DNA of 64,000 nt from Bartonella vinsonii subsp. arupensis OK-94-513 (GTDB lineage Bacteria; Pseudomonadota; Alphaproteobacteria; Rhizobiales; Rhizobiaceae): assembly GCF_000278235.1 (NCBI RefSeq), contig NZ_JH725038.1:18299-82298 (forward strand), given 5' to 3'. Each line of letters begins with the position of its first letter. Within the stretch, counting starts at the first letter, position 1. A program made the translations under genes and the position numbers. Under the pieces are notes generated by a model. It worked only from the letters and a program-made list of their open reading frames with translations, made no database searches and was not told the origin of the DNA. Of this stretch, positions 21,881-32,614 are shown piece by piece.

Positions 21881-22862
21881 TTTCTGGAATGCGAAAAATG
21901 CGCAACCGCTTAATCCGGCGTTTATCAGCTTCTAAAATACGAAATCGATAGCCAGGGACAGCTTCAACGACTTCACCTTTTTCAGGAATACGGTCCAGAA
22001 TAGAGACAATTAAACCACCAATAGTGTCAACGTCATCACCATATTCTCCTACGATAAAATCAGGACCAAGAGCTTCTTCTACATCTTCTAGTTCGGTTCT
22101 TCCGTCAACAAGCCATTTGTTATTGGGTTCACGCACGATAGCATTGTCTACATTGTCATGTTCATCTTCAATATCACCAACGACCAATTCGACAATGTCT
22201 TCCATAGAAACGAGACCATCTGTGCCACCATGTTCATCAATAACGAGAGCCATCTGTGTTCGTGTAGTTTGCATACGTGTTAATAATTTGCTTGCTAGCA
22301 TGGAACTAGGAACGAAGAGAACTGTTCGAATTAAATCCAATTCACCGATTGGAGTGTGTAGATCCATATGATTTAACTGGAGTGAATCGGACTTCTGCTC
22401 GGTTTGGGTTGAGTTAATAATAAAGCGTGTCATATAATTAAGGATATCGCGGATATGGATCATTCCTCGTGGATCATCTAGAGTTTCAGCATAAACAGGT
22501 ACGCGAGAATGGCCAATTTTTGCAAAACATTTAAGAGCTTCTCCAAGCGGGGTATTTATTTCCAATGCTTCAATTTCAGAACGTGGAATCATAACATCAT
22601 CAACGCGTGCTTCACGTAAACGTAAGATATTATGCAGCATAGTACGTTCTTCAGGTGAGAAGAGGGCTGTATCTTTTTTGTTGTCAGTATTGAGTGCAAC
22701 AGTCAAATCATCGCGCAATGACTTACAATTACGGCCACGTAAAAACGAAAACAAATGATTAAGTAGGGAATATTTTTCTGGACGATGAGCCTGTTGAGAG
22801 GCATGTTCTTCGCTATGAGAAGATATTTGATTGTTATTTGGTGTATTTATTTTGTTTGCCAT
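21843..22862 (-). CDS. CBS-domain protein of the CorC/TlyC hemolysin family
   Basis: Cytosolic protein of the YbeX/CorC group. Two CBS domains span about residues 90-240 (VDDVMIPRSEIEAL, HSRVPVYAETLDDPRGMIH, DEHGGTDGLVSMEDIVE). The CorC_HlyC transporter-associated domain follows (about 255-330). It has no DUF21 membrane domain, as expected for this subgroup. The ybeY-corC-lnt order is conserved in Proteobacteria, and lnt overlaps its end. CorC is linked to magnesium and cobalt efflux in enterobacteria; a hemolytic role is only a historical annotation. Confidence 0.9.
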   Translation of the reverse strand: MANKINTPNNNQISSHSEEHASQQAHRPEKYSLLNHLFSFLRGRNCKSLRDDLTVALNTDNKKDTALFSPEERTMLHNILRLREARVDDVMIPRSEIEALEINTPLGEALKCFAKIGHSRVPVYAETLDDPRGMIHIRDILNYMTRFIINSTQTEQKSDSLQLNHMDLHTPIGELDLIRTVLFVPSSMLASKLLTRMQTTRTQMALVIDEHGGTDGLVSMEDIVELVVGDIEDEHDNVDNAIVREPNNKWLVDGRTELEDVEEALGPDFIVGEYGDDVDTIGGLIVSILDRIPEKGEVVEAVPGYRFRILEADKRRIKRLRIFRIPENENFENNAIPKK

Positions 22863-22959
22863 GATTTTGAAATCTTCAAACTTTCTTTATAATAGAGACA
22901 TAAAAGGCTGTAAATTTTCTGAGAGCGATAGCGATTTAAGAAGGCTCATTTTTATCATT

Positions 22960-23436
22960 TTAAGATATTTCAGTATAGGGGTCTTTTATGGAAAGCTTTT
23001 GAAGAATTTCTCTTTCAAGCTTTTCCATGTGAAGCGCTTCGTCATCTGTTTCATGGTTATAGCCAAGTAGATGGAGTAAACCATGAACAATCATATGTGC
23101 CAAATGATCCTGAAATGATTTTCCTTCTTTTTTTGCTTCAAGCGCAACAGTTTCTCGTGCAATAATAATATCACCAAGCATAGGCCCAGGAGGATCTCCA
23201 GCTTTAAGTGGAAAAGCAGGAAAGGATAACACGTTCGTGGGTTTGTTTTTATTACGCCATTGTGCGTTGATTTGTGCCATATGTTTGTTATCCGTAAAAA
23301 GGAGGCTGACTTCGCTTATAACATTTTCCAATGAGACATGATGCATTGTTGTTGTTAATATTTTTTCAGTGATATCATAAAGTGTTTTCTCATCATTCCA
23401 TCCAGAGCTCTCCACAGTTATACCAATAGTAATCAT
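22960..23436 (-). CDS. ybeY: Endoribonuclease YbeY
   Basis: Zinc-dependent RNase that acts in 16S rRNA 3' processing and ribosome quality control. The metal site [11 protein letters not shown] lies at residues 118-128, and the preceding TNVLSFP motif is typical. At 158 aa it is of normal length. It lies 12 nt downstream of phoH, the usual partner gene. Confidence 0.96.
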   Translation of the reverse strand: MITIGITVESSGWNDEKTLYDITEKILTTTMHHVSLENVISEVSLLFTDNKHMAQINAQWRNKNKPTNVLSFPAFPLKAGDPPGPMLGDIIIARETVALEAKKEGKSFQDHLAHMIVHGLLHLLGYNHETDDEALHMEKLEREILQKLSIKDPYTEIS

Positions 23437-23448
23437 GACAAATCAAAC

Positions 23449-24555
23449 TCACTTTTTTGATGAAGTACTTGGGGATGGTGTTTCTTGAATTTGTACACCA
23501 GAATCATGATCATAAGCACGGACGATAGCGGTAACAAGGGGATGGCGCACAACATCTTTTTCATTAAAGCGAATAATTGCAATATTTTCTACGTGTGAGA
23601 GAATGCGGATTGCTTCGATTAAACCTGATTTTTGTCCGCTAGGCAAATCAATTTGGCTTACATCACCGGTGATGATCATACGTGTTCCTTCTCCAAGACG
23701 TGTGAGGAACATTTTCATTTGCATGGAGGTAGTATTTTGGGCCTCATCAAGAATGACAGCTGCATGGGTAAGTGTTCGCCCACGCATAAACGCAAGAGGG
23801 GCAATTTCTATAACACCAGAAGCTAAAATGCGCTCTACTTTTTCGGCAGGCATCATATCATAAAGGGCGTCATAAAGTGGACGTAAATATGGGTCAACTT
23901 TTTCTTTGAGGTCTCCAGGAAGAAAGCCAAGATGCTCTCCAGCTTCAACGGCAGGACGTGAGAGGATAATTCGTTCAATAATACCACGCTCCAAAAGCAT
24001 TGCAGCGTGAGCAACAGCAAGATATGTTTTGCCTGTTCCTGCTGGTCCTACCCCGAATACAAGTTCACTACGGTCCATTGCACGTATATAAGCATCTTGT
24101 GTTGGAGTCCGAGCATGGATTGTTTTTTTATGGGTACTTAATCGTGCAGCAATAGTTTTTTTCGCAGGTTGGGGTGTTGTTGAGGCTTCTTGCTGTTTCT
24201 GCAAATTTGCCATGGCAATCACTCCTTCTGTGTCTGATAAAGTGAGCTCTTGATGTGTTTTAGCGCGTTCATAAAGCTGCTGTAATATATATTCTGCGCG
24301 TTTTATAGCATCAACAGTTCCACGGATGAGAACTTCATTACCACGTGGATGAATACTAAGTCCGAGTTTTTGTTCGATATAAGCAAGATTTTCGTCCAGT
24401 TTACCAAAAACTATTTTCGCATATCTATTATTTTCAAAAATTAAAACAACATGATTCACATCTTGTGTGCTTGCTTTTCTGAAGATACGTGTATTTTCAG
24501 GGGCAGCATTTATTTTGTCTTTAACGCGCTTTACTTTTTCGGTTGAAGCTTTCAA
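23449..24555 (-). CDS. phoH: PhoH-like ATPase (YbeZ)
   Basis: Cytoplasmic P-loop ATPase probably acting with YbeY in RNA metabolism. A KH-like N-terminal region (about 30-100) is followed by Walker A GPAGTGKT at 170-177 and Walker B HAAVILDEAQN near 265. The ERIILSRPAVEAGE and MITGDVSQIDLP motifs are typical. Length is 368 aa. Despite the name, regulation by phosphate is not implied. The 163-nt gap to miaB may hold a promoter. Confidence 0.94.
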   Translation of the reverse strand: MKASTEKVKRVKDKINAAPENTRIFRKASTQDVNHVVLIFENNRYAKIVFGKLDENLAYIEQKLGLSIHPRGNEVLIRGTVDAIKRAEYILQQLYERAKTHQELTLSDTEGVIAMANLQKQQEASTTPQPAKKTIAARLSTHKKTIHARTPTQDAYIRAMDRSELVFGVGPAGTGKTYLAVAHAAMLLERGIIERIILSRPAVEAGEHLGFLPGDLKEKVDPYLRPLYDALYDMMPAEKVERILASGVIEIAPLAFMRGRTLTHAAVILDEAQNTTSMQMKMFLTRLGEGTRMIITGDVSQIDLPSGQKSGLIEAIRILSHVENIAIIRFNEKDVVRHPLVTAIVRAYDHDSGVQIQETPSPSTSSKK

Positions 24556-24718
24556 CCTATTCTCCCGTATTCACATAAGTTTTGCACATTTTCTTGAGAA
24601 AACTTTATAAAAAAACAATCTCACTTTCATAGAATGCAAGCTTTAGATGTAATCATTTTCTTCAAAAATAAAAGGGTTTTCTAAAATCTATATTGTATAC
24701 AAGGTATGAGAGGCATAT

Positions 24719-26095
24719 TTATACATTTGCTATTTCACCGACAAAACTGTTTGAGCTTGCATTTTTAATATGAATTTCCATTACAGTGCCCATAGAGGCC
24801 TCTGTATCCACGACAACAGGTAAAAGCCAAGGGGAACGACCTATCATTTGTCCCGAATGACGCCCAGCTTTTTCGATGAGAACATCGGTTTTTTGACCAA
24901 TTTTAGAACGCAAAAATGCATTTTGCTGTTCAAGAAGAAGCACTTGTAAATGTTGAAGTCGAGCATCTTTTACAGTTTCATCAACATGATTTTTCATTGT
25001 TGCGCCAACGGTTCCAGGTCGCGGTGAATATTTGAAAGAATAGGCTGAACTGTATTGCACTTGTTTAATAAGTTTAATGGTTTCTTCAAAATCTTCATCT
25101 GTTTCTCCTGGAAATCCTACAATAAAGTCACCTGAAAAAGCAATATCAGGTCGCGCGGTACGAATTTTTTCGATAAGCTGAAGATAATGAATGCTTTTGT
25201 GTTGACGGTTCATTGCTTTTAAGATGCGATCTGAACCTGATTGAACAGGAAGATGCAGGTAAGGCATCAATATATCAAGGTCTCGGTGAGCAGCAATAAG
25301 GCTGTCATCCATATCTCGTGGGTGGCTGGTTGTGTAACGGAGACGCTTTAAACCATCCAGTTTAGCAAGATGATAGAGAAGATCACCAAGGCGCCAAGTT
25401 TTGCCATTAGCACTTTGTCCATGCCAACCATTTACATTTTGACCAAGGAGCGTAATTTCTTTAACACCCGCTTCAATGAGTTGGCGTGCTTCCTCGGTAA
25501 TTTGTTCAACAGATCGTGATATTTCGGCACCGCGTGTGTAAGGAACAACACAAAAAGTGCAAAATTTGTCGCAGCCTTCCTGCACTGTTAAAAATGCACT
25601 CACGCCTCGTTTTCTTACAGCGCGTTTATTATGAGGTGGTAGGTGAGCAAATTTATCTTCAACAGCATAGTCTGTTTCGATAACTTTTTTCCCCTGTTTG
25701 GCTTTTTCTAATAAGTCTGGCAAGCGATGATACATTTGCGGACCAATGACGAGATCTACCGTTGGAGCACGGCGCAAAATTTCACTTCCTTCGGCTTGTG
25801 CCACACAACCAGTTACGCCGATCATCAAAGGCTTGTCAGGTGTTCTTTCTTGACGCATCACACGTAAACGACCAAGATCAGAATAGAGTTTTTCTGCTGC
25901 TTTTTCACGAATATGGCAGGTATTAACAAGAATAAGATCGGCATCATTTGGTGTTTGTGTCGTAACATAACCTTGTGAACTGAGACTATCAGTCATTCGC
26001 TGGCTATCGTACACATTCATTTGACACCCATAGGTTTTAATAAAAACCTTTTTAGACGTAACAGGAGGCGTATTTTTAGGATTTATTTTATTCAT
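24719..26095 (-). CDS. miaB: tRNA-2-methylthio-N6-dimethylallyladenosine synthase MiaB
   Basis: Radical-SAM methylthiotransferase that modifies A37 in tRNAs reading UNN codons. Cys24, Cys60 and Cys97 supply the auxiliary cluster, and the radical-SAM triad is CDKFCTFC (Cys175, 179, 182). A TRAM domain closes the protein (about 390-455). At 458 aa it is full length. It lies 31 nt downstream of rimI. Confidence 0.97.
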   Translation of the reverse strand: MNKINPKNTPPVTSKKVFIKTYGCQMNVYDSQRMTDSLSSQGYVTTQTPNDADLILVNTCHIREKAAEKLYSDLGRLRVMRQERTPDKPLMIGVTGCVAQAEGSEILRRAPTVDLVIGPQMYHRLPDLLEKAKQGKKVIETDYAVEDKFAHLPPHNKRAVRKRGVSAFLTVQEGCDKFCTFCVVPYTRGAEISRSVEQITEEARQLIEAGVKEITLLGQNVNGWHGQSANGKTWRLGDLLYHLAKLDGLKRLRYTTSHPRDMDDSLIAAHRDLDILMPYLHLPVQSGSDRILKAMNRQHKSIHYLQLIEKIRTARPDIAFSGDFIVGFPGETDEDFEETIKLIKQVQYSSAYSFKYSPRPGTVGATMKNHVDETVKDARLQHLQVLLLEQQNAFLRSKIGQKTDVLIEKAGRHSGQMIGRSPWLLPVVVDTEASMGTVMEIHIKNASSNSFVGEIANV

Positions 26096-26126
26096 AATGC
26101 ATGTCTAAATGTTTTTTACGCAGATC

Positions 26127-26621
26127 TCAATCTGTTTGCTGAAAAGTTTTTTGCATAATGATTGCATCTGTGCGGCTATTTTTTGATTGGTAGTAAGCAG
26201 GTCGTTTAGAAATTTTCTGAAATTCGAAATGTTGATAAAGGTTTAAAGCAGACAGATTTGTTTCTTCTACTTCCAAGAACAATTTTATAGCGCGTTCGTG
26301 GTGAAGATGGCGGAGTGTGCTATCGATAAGCAAGGTGCCAATTCCTTTTCGACGAAAATGAGGGTGAACAGCAATAGTGATAATTTCTGCTTCATCAAGA
26401 ATGAGACGGCATAGGCAAAAGCCTAACATTTGATCTGGTTGACCAATGAAAGAGGCTTTGTATCCGAAGATAGAGGTATCTGTTAAGAAATTATCAAAAG
26501 CCTGTTTTCCCCAAGCAGGGACAAAACAATGCTGATGAATTTGGTGGAGGGAAGTACTATCATCAGCTTGGAGTGGAGCAATCCAAAAATGTTTTTTTGT
26601 CAATGAAAATTTGAACATCAT
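26127..26621 (-). CDS. rimI: Ribosomal protein S18 alanine N-acetyltransferase (RimI-like)
   Basis: GNAT-family acetyltransferase of 164 aa. The acetyl-CoA loop is visible as HPHFRRKGIGTLLID, followed by LFLEVEETNLSALNLYQHFEF. It overlaps the tsaB end by 4 nt. The tsaB-rimI pairing is common and supports the assignment. A second ATG follows the first directly. Confidence 0.9.
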   Translation of the reverse strand: MMFKFSLTKKHFWIAPLQADDSTSLHQIHQHCFVPAWGKQAFDNFLTDTSIFGYKASFIGQPDQMLGFCLCRLILDEAEIITIAVHPHFRRKGIGTLLIDSTLRHLHHERAIKLFLEVEETNLSALNLYQHFEFQKISKRPAYYQSKNSRTDAIIMQKTFQQTD

Positions 26622-27301
26622 TTTTTTCGCGGTAAAATAAAACCCGTTTGTTGTTTTGCGTCAGCATTGCGTAAATACAGTGGACGGGGCGGATCTTGTG
26701 GTTTTTTATTTGCGGCAAGGTGGGCATAGTTTACAATATCAGCTGCTTCGCAGAGAATTTTATCTCGCACGATTGTTTTGTTTACTTTATTATTTTTTAT
26801 GTATAGCGCTATGATATCAGCTGCTGGACCAATTAATGTCGTTTGTTGTGGTAAATCTTCGATAATATTTTCAATTGTTTTTAAGCCAGGTGTCCCTAAA
26901 GGTGTAAGATCATTATTGAAGTCTTGATGGTAGAACATGTCTCTTCCGGCTTCAATAACAACAGTGATGGCCGATGTGGTGTTTTTATTGCTTATCTGTG
27001 CTGCTAACGCTTCAAATGCACTGACTCCAACAGCTGGTATTTTGAGTGCGAGTGCCAAAGCTCTTGCTGTTGAAACACCTACACGCACACCGGTGAAGGA
27101 TCCAGGTCCAATATTGACAGCAATGCGATCAACCTGATTAAGAGACATATTAGCTTGGTCAGTTACTTGTGCAATGTATCCAATGAGTTTTTCAGCATGT
27201 CCTTTATTCATACGTTCGCTGATATGGGCAATGACAGATTTATGATGAAAGAGCGCAACCGCACAATAGATTGAAGCAGTGTCTATAGCAAGGATAAGCA
27301 T
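26618..27301 (-). CDS. tsaB: tRNA threonylcarbamoyladenosine biosynthesis protein TsaB
   Basis: Partner of TsaD in forming t6A37 in tRNAs that read ANN codons. The ASKHA-type fold starts with LAIDTASIYCAVAL, and the segment GPGSFTGVRVGVSTARALA is diagnostic. At 227 aa it is of normal length. It is translationally coupled to rimI. TsaD itself is not in the window. Confidence 0.94.
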   Translation of the reverse strand: MLILAIDTASIYCAVALFHHKSVIAHISERMNKGHAEKLIGYIAQVTDQANMSLNQVDRIAVNIGPGSFTGVRVGVSTARALALALKIPAVGVSAFEALAAQISNKNTTSAITVVIEAGRDMFYHQDFNNDLTPLGTPGLKTIENIIEDLPQQTTLIGPAADIIALYIKNNKVNKTIVRDKILCEAADIVNYAHLAANKKPQDPPRPLYLRNADAKQQTGFILPRKK

Positions 27302-27401
27302 AAAAATATTCTCATTGAATAATGGGTTAAAAGACTACTGTATTTTTTAGTCCTGTTTATTTTATTGAGTATGTTGCAATATTTTTTAAAAAGATGCAGT
27401 T

Positions 27402-28430
27402 TCAAAACATGATATGTTTTAAATCAATTAATTTTATCATAATAAGACTGCAAGCAGCAAGAATGAGTATTGAGCAGGTTGATGCTAAAATAACACGCCA
27501 TCCTGCTTTTTTTAATGAGCGGATATCAACCCCTAATCCCAAGGCTGCCATTGAAATGATAGTGAACATCTGAGCGATAGTTTTTATAGGGTTAATAGCT
27601 GTTGTAGGAATAAGTCCGCTTGAGCGGACAAGCATCATGATAATAAAACCAATGATAAACCACGGAACAAGTGTATGTATACGCAAGCGTGTCTGTGCTG
27701 ATCGGCGATAAATAATTGATAGAGTAAAAATAACAGGGCCTAACATTAAAACCCGTACTAATTTGACAATTGTTGCAATTTGAACACTTACAAAAGAGAC
27801 AGAAGCTGTTGCGGCTAAAACTTGTGGTACAGCATAAACAACCATGCCTGCAAGCACGCCGTATTGGCTAAATGATAAGTGGAGCAGTGTCTGTAAAAAG
27901 GGTAGAAGTAAAATGATAAGAACGCCTAAAAGAGCGGTAAAGGCAATTGACGCGGCTACATCTTCGTGTTTCGCATTGATGACGGGAGCAGTTGCAACAA
28001 TAGCTGAATTACCACAAATGGCGTTACCACAAGCAACCAACATTGCTAAATGCGAAGAAAGTCCACAAAGTCGTCCAACAGCAAAACTGATAAGAATCGT
28101 TATAAATATAATGAATACGATGCCAGCAAGCAAATTCCAACCGGCTGAAAGAACAGCATGGATGCTAATGCTTGCACCGAGAAGAACAATAGCAATTTCG
28201 AGAAGTGTTTTTGCGCAAAAGTTTATACCTTTTTGAAAATATTTTGGAAAAGTAAAACAACTGCGGGCAATGGAGCCTAGTAGGATTGCTAAAACAAGAC
28301 TTTCAAGCCATGTCTCTGCAAGAAGCTGTTTTTCTAAAAATTCCAAACCATAAGCTAAGGCAGATATGAGCAGACATGCGAGAATGCCAGGGCCAAAATC
28401 GTTTAAAAGAGAGGGACTTTTCTTTGGCAT
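27402..28430 (-). CDS. YeiH/UPF0324 family membrane protein
   Basis: Inner-membrane protein of 342 aa with about 10 hydrophobic segments. It matches the UPF0324 (Cons_hypoth698) family, sometimes called putative sulfate exporters. Typical parts are AILLGSIARS, LLGASISI, CGNAICGNSAIVATAPVI and the C-terminal ALGLGVDIRSLKKAGWR. I chose ATG at 28430, preceded by AGGAAG, over a TTG ten codons earlier. The substrate is not established. Confidence 0.85.
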   Translation of the reverse strand: MPKKSPSLLNDFGPGILACLLISALAYGLEFLEKQLLAETWLESLVLAILLGSIARSCFTFPKYFQKGINFCAKTLLEIAIVLLGASISIHAVLSAGWNLLAGIVFIIFITILISFAVGRLCGLSSHLAMLVACGNAICGNSAIVATAPVINAKHEDVAASIAFTALLGVLIILLLPFLQTLLHLSFSQYGVLAGMVVYAVPQVLAATASVSFVSVQIATIVKLVRVLMLGPVIFTLSIIYRRSAQTRLRIHTLVPWFIIGFIIMMLVRSSGLIPTTAINPIKTIAQMFTIISMAALGLGVDIRSLKKAGWRVILASTCSILILAACSLIMIKLIDLKHIMF

Positions 28431-28498
28431 TTTTGATGTCTTCCTAAAAATTAAGAGCAATAATGGACAGAAAGGGTGATAATTAAGTAAGGGTAGTT

Positions 28499-29104
28499 TT
28501 AAAGATTTGTTCTTGCTTGTAAGGCAGCAGCCAAGGTTCCATCATCCAGATAATCCAATTCACCTCCTACTGGCACTCCATGAGCAAGCCGAGTAATTTT
28601 AACGGGGAAATTGGAAAGTTGGTCAGTGATATAGTGTGCAGTTGTCTGTCCTTCAACAGTGGCATTAACGGCTAGAATAATCTCTGTAATTTGGTTTTTT
28701 ACAACACGCTGTACTAAGGGAGCGATGTTGAGTTCATCTGGACCTATTCCATCTAATGGAGAAAGTCGCCCGCCTAGTACATGATAACGTGCTGCTAAAG
28801 TTTTTGCGCGTTCAAGAGCCCAGAGATCAGCAATATCCTCAACAACAATAATTGTTGTATCATCACGGCGGGGATCTGTACAAATTGAACAGGGATCAGT
28901 TGTATCTACATTTCCACAAACAGAACAAAGACCGACTTTTTCTACAGCTGCTTGGATTGCTGCTCCTAAAGGTTCCAATAAGGACTCCTTTTTTTTAATA
29001 AGGTGAAGCGCAGCACGACGTGCTGAACGTGGACCAAGACCTGGTATTCGCGTTAAAAGCTGAATGAGACGCTCAATTTCAGGTCCTGCAATATATTTAG
29101 ACAT
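28499..29104 (-). CDS. recR: Recombination protein RecR
   Basis: Acts with RecF and RecO to load RecA at gaps. The N-terminal helix-hairpin-helix contains [16 protein letters not shown]-type sequence (here [11 protein letters not shown]), followed by the four-cysteine zinc finger [16 protein letters not shown], a Toprim domain ([12 protein letters not shown]) and the C-terminal [19 protein letters not shown]. At 201 aa it is intact. It is the last gene of the dnaX-ybaB-recR operon. Confidence 0.96.
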   Translation of the reverse strand: MSKYIAGPEIERLIQLLTRIPGLGPRSARRAALHLIKKKESLLEPLGAAIQAAVEKVGLCSVCGNVDTTDPCSICTDPRRDDTTIIVVEDIADLWALERAKTLAARYHVLGGRLSPLDGIGPDELNIAPLVQRVVKNQITEIILAVNATVEGQTTAHYITDQLSNFPVKITRLAHGVPVGGELDYLDDGTLAAALQARTNL

Positions 29105-29141
29105 ACTTTTATCCCCCGAGATTTAATGCAATCCAGTTCAT

Positions 29142-29465
29142 TTAGAGTGGCAGTTTTAAACCCGATGGGAGTGGTAGTCCTGCTGCTATACTTTTGGTTT
29201 TTTCTTCTATAGCAATTTCAATTTTCATTTTAGCTTCATTATGAGCTGCTACAATGAGATCTTCAAGAATTTCAGCTTCTTCAGGATTGAGTAATGAAGG
29301 ATCAATTTGAATCGCTATTATAGCATTTTTGCCATTTAAGGTGATGCTGACAAGACCGCCGCCTGCAGAGCCAATAGCTTGCATATTTGCCATTTCCTCT
29401 TGCATTTTCTGCATTTTTTCTTGCACTTCTTTGGCTTTTTTCATCATGTTCATCATGTTACGCAT
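29142..29465 (-). CDS. Nucleoid-associated protein YbaB/EbfC
   Basis: Small dimeric DNA-binding protein of 107 aa. A methionine-rich N-terminal coiled coil (about residues 3-28) is followed by the family core with [13 protein letters not shown] and IDPSLL. It sits between dnaX and recR with short gaps (14 and 37 nt), its standard operon position. Confidence 0.94.
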   Translation of the reverse strand: MRNMMNMMKKAKEVQEKMQKMQEEMANMQAIGSAGGGLVSITLNGKNAIIAIQIDPSLLNPEEAEILEDLIVAAHNEAKMKIEIAIEEKTKSIAAGLPLPSGLKLPL

Positions 29466-29479
29466 AGGAATAGGTATCC

Positions 29480-31402
29480 TTATTCATCATTGATATCACT
29501 TTCATTTTTAAAAGTATCAGTATTTTTAAAGGTATTGGGGAGCAAATCAAGATCGTGTTCTTGTTTATTCAGGCGAATATCGACAATTTTTGCTTCTGGG
29601 AAATGGTTGAGTATTTTTATGATATCGGGATCTGCTTGTGCATTGGAAAAAAGAGTCTTTTGGATAGCCACACTTTCTTCTTGTAGGGTTGGTCCTCCTC
29701 CTTCATTAATGAAGGTTATTGTCCAGCGTTTCCCAGTCCATTGGAAAAGGTTTTTTTCTATATCGCGAGCAAGTGAATGCGGAGCATCTTCAGAAAGCCT
29801 TAAGGTAATATGCTCTGGTTTAAAAGAAACAGGATGAACGAATTCTTTAACAAGGATTTTGAAAGAAAATTCATTATACTGTTCAGCTAATTTAACAATA
29901 TCGTGCAAGGAATTAATAACGACAGTTTGCGGTTCAAAAATTTCTTTTGCTGTTTGCGTGGAGGAATGTGGTAAATTCGCAATATTTTCAGAAAGGTCAA
30001 CAGATTGAGAAGTTTCAAGAGATTTTGTTCTTTCAGGAGTTTGAATTTCAACCGAATCTTTTGATTGTAAGGAGTGGTCTAATTGATTTCTCAATGGTGT
30101 TTTTAAATCTGATTGATTTGCTATTTTTTTTGAAACATTTGGGGCAGAAGGGGTATATACAGCTGTTTCTTTTGTCGTATTATTTGCATTTGTGACTTCT
30201 TGATGAGAAGCATTTGGAACGTTTGTGAGAGATGTTTTTTCTTGGGTAAGCTTTTTCAAAGCTTCATCAAGAGTTGGAAGATCAGCCGTATGTGCAAGAC
30301 GAATTAGTAACATTTCAGCAGCTTGAAGCGGATGTGCAGTTTGACTAACTTCCTGTAAACCTTTGAGTAACATCTGCCAGTTTCTAGATAAAACAGGGAT
30401 GGAAAGTTTTTGTGAAAAATCGAGGCTTCTTAAACGTTCATTTTCAGTAAGCGAGAGATCTTCGGCTATCTTTGGAGTAAAACGTAGACGTGTAACCAGA
30501 TGATTGAAATCAGCTAATTCTGTTAATATAGTGAGAGGATCTGCACCTGCATCATATTGGCTGCGTAATTCATGCAATGCATCTACAACATTGCCCTTCA
30601 TAATGAATTCAAAGAGATCAATAATACGTGCTTGATCAGCTAATCCTAACATTGTGCGCACAGCAATAGCACTGACATTGCCGTTACTATGTGCAATTGC
30701 TTGATCAAAAATGGACAGTGCATCACGTACAGAGCCTTCAGCAGCACGAGCGATCATAGAGAGTGCTTGATCTTCCACTTCTACATTTTCATATTTTGCA
30801 ATTTGGCGCAAATGCGCACTTAAAACTGCTGATTCAACACGCCGTAGATCAAAACGTTGGCAACGTGAAAGAATTGTAATAGGAACTTTGCGAATTTCTG
30901 TGGTTGCAAAAATAAATTTCACATGCGCTGGTGGTTCTTCAAGCGTTTTCAATAAGCCGTTAAATGCTTGTGTTGAAAGCATATGTACTTCATCAATAAT
31001 ATAAACCTTATAGCGTGCAGAAACAGGGCGATAACGTATTTGTTCAATAATTTCACGAATATCGTCAATACCTGTATGTGAAGCCGCATCCATTTCTATA
31101 ACATCGATATGGCGTCCTTCAATAATTTGTGTACAATGTTCACCAAGCGCATTTAATAGAGTTGTTGGTTGGTTAATATCCTTTGTTTTGTAGTTGAGGG
31201 CACGTGCTAAAATACGCGCTGTTGTGGTTTTACCCACTCCGCGAATTCCTGTGAGCATCCACGCTTGTGCAATACGACCTGTTTCAAAGGCATTCGTGAG
31301 GGTACGCACCATTGCTTCTTGACCAATAAGATCAGAGAAATTTTGAGGTCGATATTTGCGAGCAAGAACACGATAGGTCGTTTCTACCGGCGTATTTTCC
31401 AT
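29480..31402 (-). CDS. dnaX: DNA polymerase III subunits gamma/tau
   Basis: Clamp-loader ATPase of the replicative polymerase. Walker [10 protein letters not shown] is near residue 50 and Walker [11 protein letters not shown] near 127. Domain III follows, then a low-complexity linker (about 400-510) and a tau-like C-terminal domain. I place the start at ATG 31402 (640 aa); a TTG four codons earlier is also possible. The zinc-module cysteines seen in E. coli are mostly replaced, with only one remaining in the EHC segment. I found no in-frame slippery heptamer for a gamma form. Confidence 0.94.
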   Translation of the reverse strand: MENTPVETTYRVLARKYRPQNFSDLIGQEAMVRTLTNAFETGRIAQAWMLTGIRGVGKTTTARILARALNYKTKDINQPTTLLNALGEHCTQIIEGRHIDVIEMDAASHTGIDDIREIIEQIRYRPVSARYKVYIIDEVHMLSTQAFNGLLKTLEEPPAHVKFIFATTEIRKVPITILSRCQRFDLRRVESAVLSAHLRQIAKYENVEVEDQALSMIARAAEGSVRDALSIFDQAIAHSNGNVSAIAVRTMLGLADQARIIDLFEFIMKGNVVDALHELRSQYDAGADPLTILTELADFNHLVTRLRFTPKIAEDLSLTENERLRSLDFSQKLSIPVLSRNWQMLLKGLQEVSQTAHPLQAAEMLLIRLAHTADLPTLDEALKKLTQEKTSLTNVPNASHQEVTNANNTTKETAVYTPSAPNVSKKIANQSDLKTPLRNQLDHSLQSKDSVEIQTPERTKSLETSQSVDLSENIANLPHSSTQTAKEIFEPQTVVINSLHDIVKLAEQYNEFSFKILVKEFVHPVSFKPEHITLRLSEDAPHSLARDIEKNLFQWTGKRWTITFINEGGGPTLQEESVAIQKTLFSNAQADPDIIKILNHFPEAKIVDIRLNKQEHDLDLLPNTFKNTDTFKNESDINDE

Positions 31403-31685
31403 CAACGATTCCAATTTTGAAGCTCTTTATGCGTACATTCCAATAATACAAAGGCACAGATTAATACTGTACTTTAATATAAAAGGATTTTTTCTCAATC
31501 AATTTATTTTTTGAAAGAACGGGACAATTTGTTTAAAGAGAGCCAAATTTTCTCTCTGCTTATGCGTAACGCCACTTTGAAAATTCAAAATGCTTCACTA
31601 AAAACTGCTGCTTGAAAATTTTCTGCAATGTCAGCAACATTGCTTTCTGTAAGAAATGACAAAGATATGATCTACCTGATAATAA

Positions 31686-31784
31686 AGGAGGCTGGTACGA
31701 TGACCCGTACCAGAACTCGTTGGGGCTGCTTCTTTCCAGACCTGACCCGGTTGGCGAGCAGTTCGTCCATCACCAACCTCCCAA
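31686..31784 (-). ncRNA. ffs: Signal recognition particle RNA (4.5S, small bacterial type)
   Basis: RNA of the SRP, which binds Ffh and targets nascent membrane proteins. The minus strand carries the near-invariant core GGTCAGGTCTGGAAAGAAGC (31725-31750 region), made of the asymmetric loop and GGAA-type tetraloop. The flanks pair: GGGAGGTTGGT at the 5' side with ACCAGCCTCC at the 3' side. It lies about 280 nt upstream of dnaX, a common neighbourhood. Ends are estimated to within a few bases. A plus-strand reading frame over this locus is spurious. Confidence 0.93.
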
Positions 31785-31787
31785 GCT

Positions 31788-31816
31788 CATATTGTCGATT
31801 TAGAATGAAAAATCAA
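31788..31816 (-). promoter_or_regulatory. Probable promoter of ffs
   Basis: On the minus strand TTGATT (31811-31816) is followed after 17 nt by AATATG (31788-31793). It lies just upstream of the predicted RNA 5' end. The -35 fits the alphaproteobacterial CTTGA pattern; the -10 is weak. Confidence 0.4.
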
Positions 31817-32614
31817 GCTAAGAAACAAAATTATAATAAGAATGACAAAGATTTTTTTCTTTGAGCTTCATTTTTGCATCTATGGACAACTAAAAGAGGA
31901 TGAAGATTCATTCATTTTCATTGGAAGAGTGCACTCTATTTATTGGCTATAAACAGAGTGTTTATTTTCAGGAATTGCTGATTGATCGAGATCTATTTTG
32001 GGATTTTCGGAGAGGGGTATTTTTTTTTGAAGTTATTCAACATTTATAGAAACTTGTAGCTGCAAAAAGGGGGAGATGAAGTATACATCCTATTTAATGA
32101 ATTGAAATTGAAAACTTAGGAGAAATATTGTTGCTAGAATAATGATAACGTAATTCAGATTATATCGCTTTAGGGGACTGATGAATTTTGAACAGAATTT
32201 TGAACAGTTAGAGAAACAGTAAAGTTAATCTTTCTTTGCGTAAACTGAGAGAAATGTAGTTTAAACACAGCTCAATCGTATGATTTTAGCATGATTAAAA
32301 TAAAATAAGGCGAGGACTTCTCGTGTGTGTTGTGACATTCATTTTTTATTAACAGGACATATCTGTTATTCTATATGTTCTTATATTGGACAAGATCTGG
32401 AACACTCTTACAGGACCAAAGCAGTTTTTTGTTACTTTTTATGTATGTGATTTACAGTGTAATTTATTATAATTTTGAGATGGTTCAATTGCAAAGATGA
32501 ATATGATGCTTTTATTGAAAAATCGCTCTGATAACTTACCACATACGATTTTTAAAAAGCTTATTTCAATAATTGCAGAAATTTATACAAAATTAGATGT
32601 TCTTGGAAAGATTA
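31815..32614. other. Non-coding AT-rich region
   Basis: About 800 nt between ffs and the small secreted protein gene. It has no convincing gene, tRNA or transposon end. It contains a 12-bp unit repeated twice in tandem (32183-32206). A 51-codon frame from 32497 runs antisense into the next gene and has no support. Confidence 0.5.
32183..32206. repeat. Short tandem repeat, 2 x 12 bp
   Basis: The 12-mer GAATTTTGAACA occurs twice back to back in non-coding sequence. It is too short to suggest a function. Confidence 0.6.

Noticed and set aside
30236-30250. A-run in dnaX as a programmed frameshift site for gamma
   Set aside because: The codon phase does not give an X-XXY-YYZ heptamer.
31628-31864. 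78-codon plus-strand frame
   Set aside because: It runs antisense through the SRP RNA gene, whose conserved core and pairing explain the sequence.
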